From Candidatus Babelota bacterium (GTDB taxonomy: Bacteria; JAGOBX01), in assembly GCA_017999075.1 (NCBI GenBank), contig JAGOBX010000157.1, forward strand, positions 1-7,778: DNA of 7,778 bases, given 5' to 3'. Positions 6,113-7,778 of this stretch are shown piece by piece. How positions within the stretch are numbered: the stretch's first letter is position 1; each line of letters starts with the position of its first letter. The position numbers were made by a program, and so were the translations under genes. Under the pieces are notes generated by a model. The model made no database searches, was not told the origin of the DNA, and was given only the letters and a program-made list of their open reading frames with translations.

Positions 6113-7778
6113 TTAATTATTCAATATATGTTTTAATTGAATTGCTTTATGCGAGTATTCTGCATTTCCTGAACTTATCAAAGCATCAACAATTTTTTTC
6201 GAATTATCTATTTTCCCTGCATAATAATACGATACTGCAAGATTATAAAGAATATCTAACCTTCCAGGAACAAAACTATTAGCCTGTTCAAAAAAAAACA
6301 ACGCTTCATCAAATCTTTTTTCATTAAAATATAAATAAGCAAGTTTTATATTCGCATCAATATTATTTTTTATTTCCAAACTTCTTTTATAAAATATAAC
6401 AGCTTCTTCTTTTCTATTCTGCTTCTCTCGAATAATCCCAAAAAAAATATTCCATAATTCATTTCTGTTTTCCGGCTTAACTATAAGCAAACATTTTTCT
6501 GCTTCACCATAAATCCCATATAAAGTAAACAAATTTGATATTCTCATATAATATTCATCATAATCAGGTTTTATATCAATAATGTCATTAAATATTTTAA
6601 GAAAACCTTGTTGATCTCCTTTCTGCAGGGAATATTCAATTTTTGAAAATAAAACTTCATAAATATATTTTGCTGAATTATATGCTTCCCAATTAATCAT
6701 ATTATTAATACTTTCATATTTTTTTAATAATTCTTTATAATTATTTTTAAATTGATTATCATCTATTAAAATATTTTTATCGTCTGCAAAATTCGGATTT
6801 AAAACTTCATATAAAACAAAACTGTTTCCTATTATTTTTTTCAACTTATATCCGTTAATTAACGGAATATCGAATGTTAAAAAAACTTTATGTTTTGACA
6901 AATTGTCGAAAATTATGTCTTGCACGTCTCCGGTTTTTACAATAACTGTTCCATCCTTAACTTCAGGAAAAATATAATCAGGATATTCATTTTTTAAAAA
7001 TCTAAAATAATGTTCGGAAAAATAATTTTTTGAAATTAAAACAATTTTTTTACCCCTATTTTCCGAATAACAATAATAATTCAAAATCGGAGTTAAAATA
7101 TCGCCGGAAATTAGAATAGAATTTTCCGGGATATAAGCAATAATATCTTTCCCTATATCTGATTCAATGAAAAAACCGCGTTTAGAACAAAATTCGGAAT
7201 TTTTACTATATTTATTCCAACAAAAAAATAAAGATATTAAAATCAGAAACATTATAATAATTTTGTTGTTTATAAATTTTATAACTGATCCGCTAAGTAA
7301 AGCGATTGAATAAAAAGATATCAAATAATAATAATCTATATCCGCTGTTTTATAATTCAAAGATATAATAACATTCGATATAATAATTAACATTATTAAC
7401 AATAAATATTTATAATTTTTAAAAAAAAGAAAACATATTCCTGATGCTGAAAGTAATAATTCAAAAATGGAAAAATTGTTTATTGTCAGCTTTATAAAAT
7501 ATTCAAATCTTTTAAACAATTCAGCAGAATCAGCAGAAAATAAATTCATACCGTATTTTCTGGCAGTCATAACATCAAACAATTTTGATAAAGTATCAGG
7601 GTTTTCAATATTAATAACCGGATTGCTTTTTGCTCTTATCATTATAATTAAATATAAGCAAAGCGGCAATAAAAATAAAAAAAACATTTTGAAAATCAAT
7701 TTCGGATTTATCTGTATTTTTTTATAATTTAAAATTATAAAAATTATATATGCAGGAGCAGTAAACATGATTATAGGA
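6113..7778 (-). CDS. DUF2723 (GT117-like) integral membrane protein with C-terminal TPR repeats, N-terminus outside window
   Basis: The frame is still open at the right edge (Pro-Ile-Ile codons precede the Met at 7768), so this Met is internal and the N-terminal membrane half is missing. DUF2723 proteins are multi-spanning and related to protein O-mannosyltransferases; a role in surface glycosylation is inferred. Numbering from that Met, hydrophobic helices lie near 1-14, 26-43, 119-137, 146-164 and 168-183. LLPLCLYLIIMIRAKSNP (33-50), followed by NPDTLSKLFDVMTARKYG (56-73), matches the family's LPLLLYLYLPIRA..NP..NWG.P.T......R..YG pattern, although the NWG is not kept. PENSILISGDILTPILNYY (214-232) matches the soluble-region PP.AILI..GD..T.P..Y signature. 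Residues about 385-535 form three to four TPR-like helix pairs, for example DANIKLAYLYFNEKRFDEAL and LDILYNLAVSYYYAGKIDNS, probably for protein interaction. Base composition is visibly more A/T-rich than the plus-strand genes. The family call is good; the substrate is unknown. Confidence 0.72.
   Translation of the reverse strand, partial: PIIMFTAPAYIIFIILNYKKIQINPKLIFKMFFLFLLPLCLYLIIMIRAKSNPVINIENPDTLSKLFDVMTARKYGMNLFSADSAELFKRFEYFIKLTINNFSIFELLLSASGICFLFFKNYKYLLLIMLIIISNVIISLNYKTADIDYYYLISFYSIALLSGSVIKFINNKIIIMFLILISLFFCWNKYSKNSEFCSKRGFFIESDIGKDIIAYIPENSILISGDILTPILNYYCYSENRGKKIVLISKNYFSEHYFRFLKNEYPDYIFPEVKDGTVIVKTGDVQDIIFDNLSKHKVFLTFDIPLINGYKLKKIIGNSFVLYEVLNPNFADDKNILIDDNQFKNNYKELLKKYESINNMINWEAYNSAKYIYEVLFSKIEYSLQKGDQQGFLKIFNDIIDIKPDYDEYYMRISNLFTLYGIYGEAEKCLLIVKPENRNELWNIFFGIIREKQNRKEEAVIFYKRSLEIKNNIDANIKLAYLYFNEKRFDEALFFFEQANSFVPGRLDILYNLAVSYYYAGKIDNSKKIVDALISSGNAEYSHKAIQLKHILNN

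Noticed and set aside
7467-7727. Plus-strand 86-codon frame
   Set aside because: It lies wholly antisense to the DUF2723-TPR gene, has no clear ribosome binding site, and its hydrophobic product is what the complement of a membrane-protein gene tends to give.
7766-7768. ATG (minus strand) as the true start of the DUF2723-TPR protein
   Set aside because: Open codons continue upstream to the window edge, and family members have a long membrane N-terminal half that is missing here.

Overview
The window is an AT-rich bacterial chromosome segment carrying four plus-strand genes, then one convergent minus-strand gene that runs off the right edge. There are no RNA genes, insertion sequences, CRISPR arrays or phage genes. 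Strong AGGAGG-like ribosome binding sites precede three of the genes. A low-GC, uncultured Gram-negative-type lineage fits the gene content (long-form GlgB, an exported cyclophilin, a DUF2723 membrane protein with TPRs). Elusimicrobiota or a similar phylum is my guess, but nothing here settles the taxonomy.

Layout. Positions 1-1446 hold the 3' part of a ComEC/Rec2-type DNA-uptake channel: the last membrane helices and a C-terminal metallo-beta-lactamase (MBL)-like domain whose metal-binding motif is almost entirely lost. A possible 40-codon membrane micro-ORF (1443-1565) overlaps its stop codon and contains a perfect 15-bp inverted repeat. Positions 1587-2438 encode a secreted cyclophilin-type peptidyl-prolyl isomerase with an extra N-terminal module and a long internal insertion. 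Positions 2505-4721 encode a complete glycogen branching enzyme (glgB). Positions 4861-5922 encode a complete enzyme of the isocitrate/isopropylmalate dehydrogenase family, annotated as LeuB-like, with a cofactor motif closer to NADP-dependent isocitrate dehydrogenase. The convergent gap 5923-6112 holds a perfect 16-bp inverted repeat, probably marking the end of transcription from one or both sides. Positions 6113-7778 (minus) encode the C-terminal part of a DUF2723 (GT117-like) integral membrane protein ending in TPR repeats.

How the genes fit together. They do not form one pathway: DNA uptake, envelope protein folding, glycogen synthesis, branched-chain amino acid or organic acid metabolism, and cell-surface glycosylation are all represented. 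The plus-strand genes are closely spaced (58-139 bp between the well-supported genes), so partial co-transcription is possible, with a likely promoter in front of the dehydrogenase. I see no clear undescribed multi-gene system. The points most worth a second look are the degenerate ComEC MBL domain, the micro-ORF/hairpin, the mixed signature of the dehydrogenase, and the large inverted repeat in the convergent gap.
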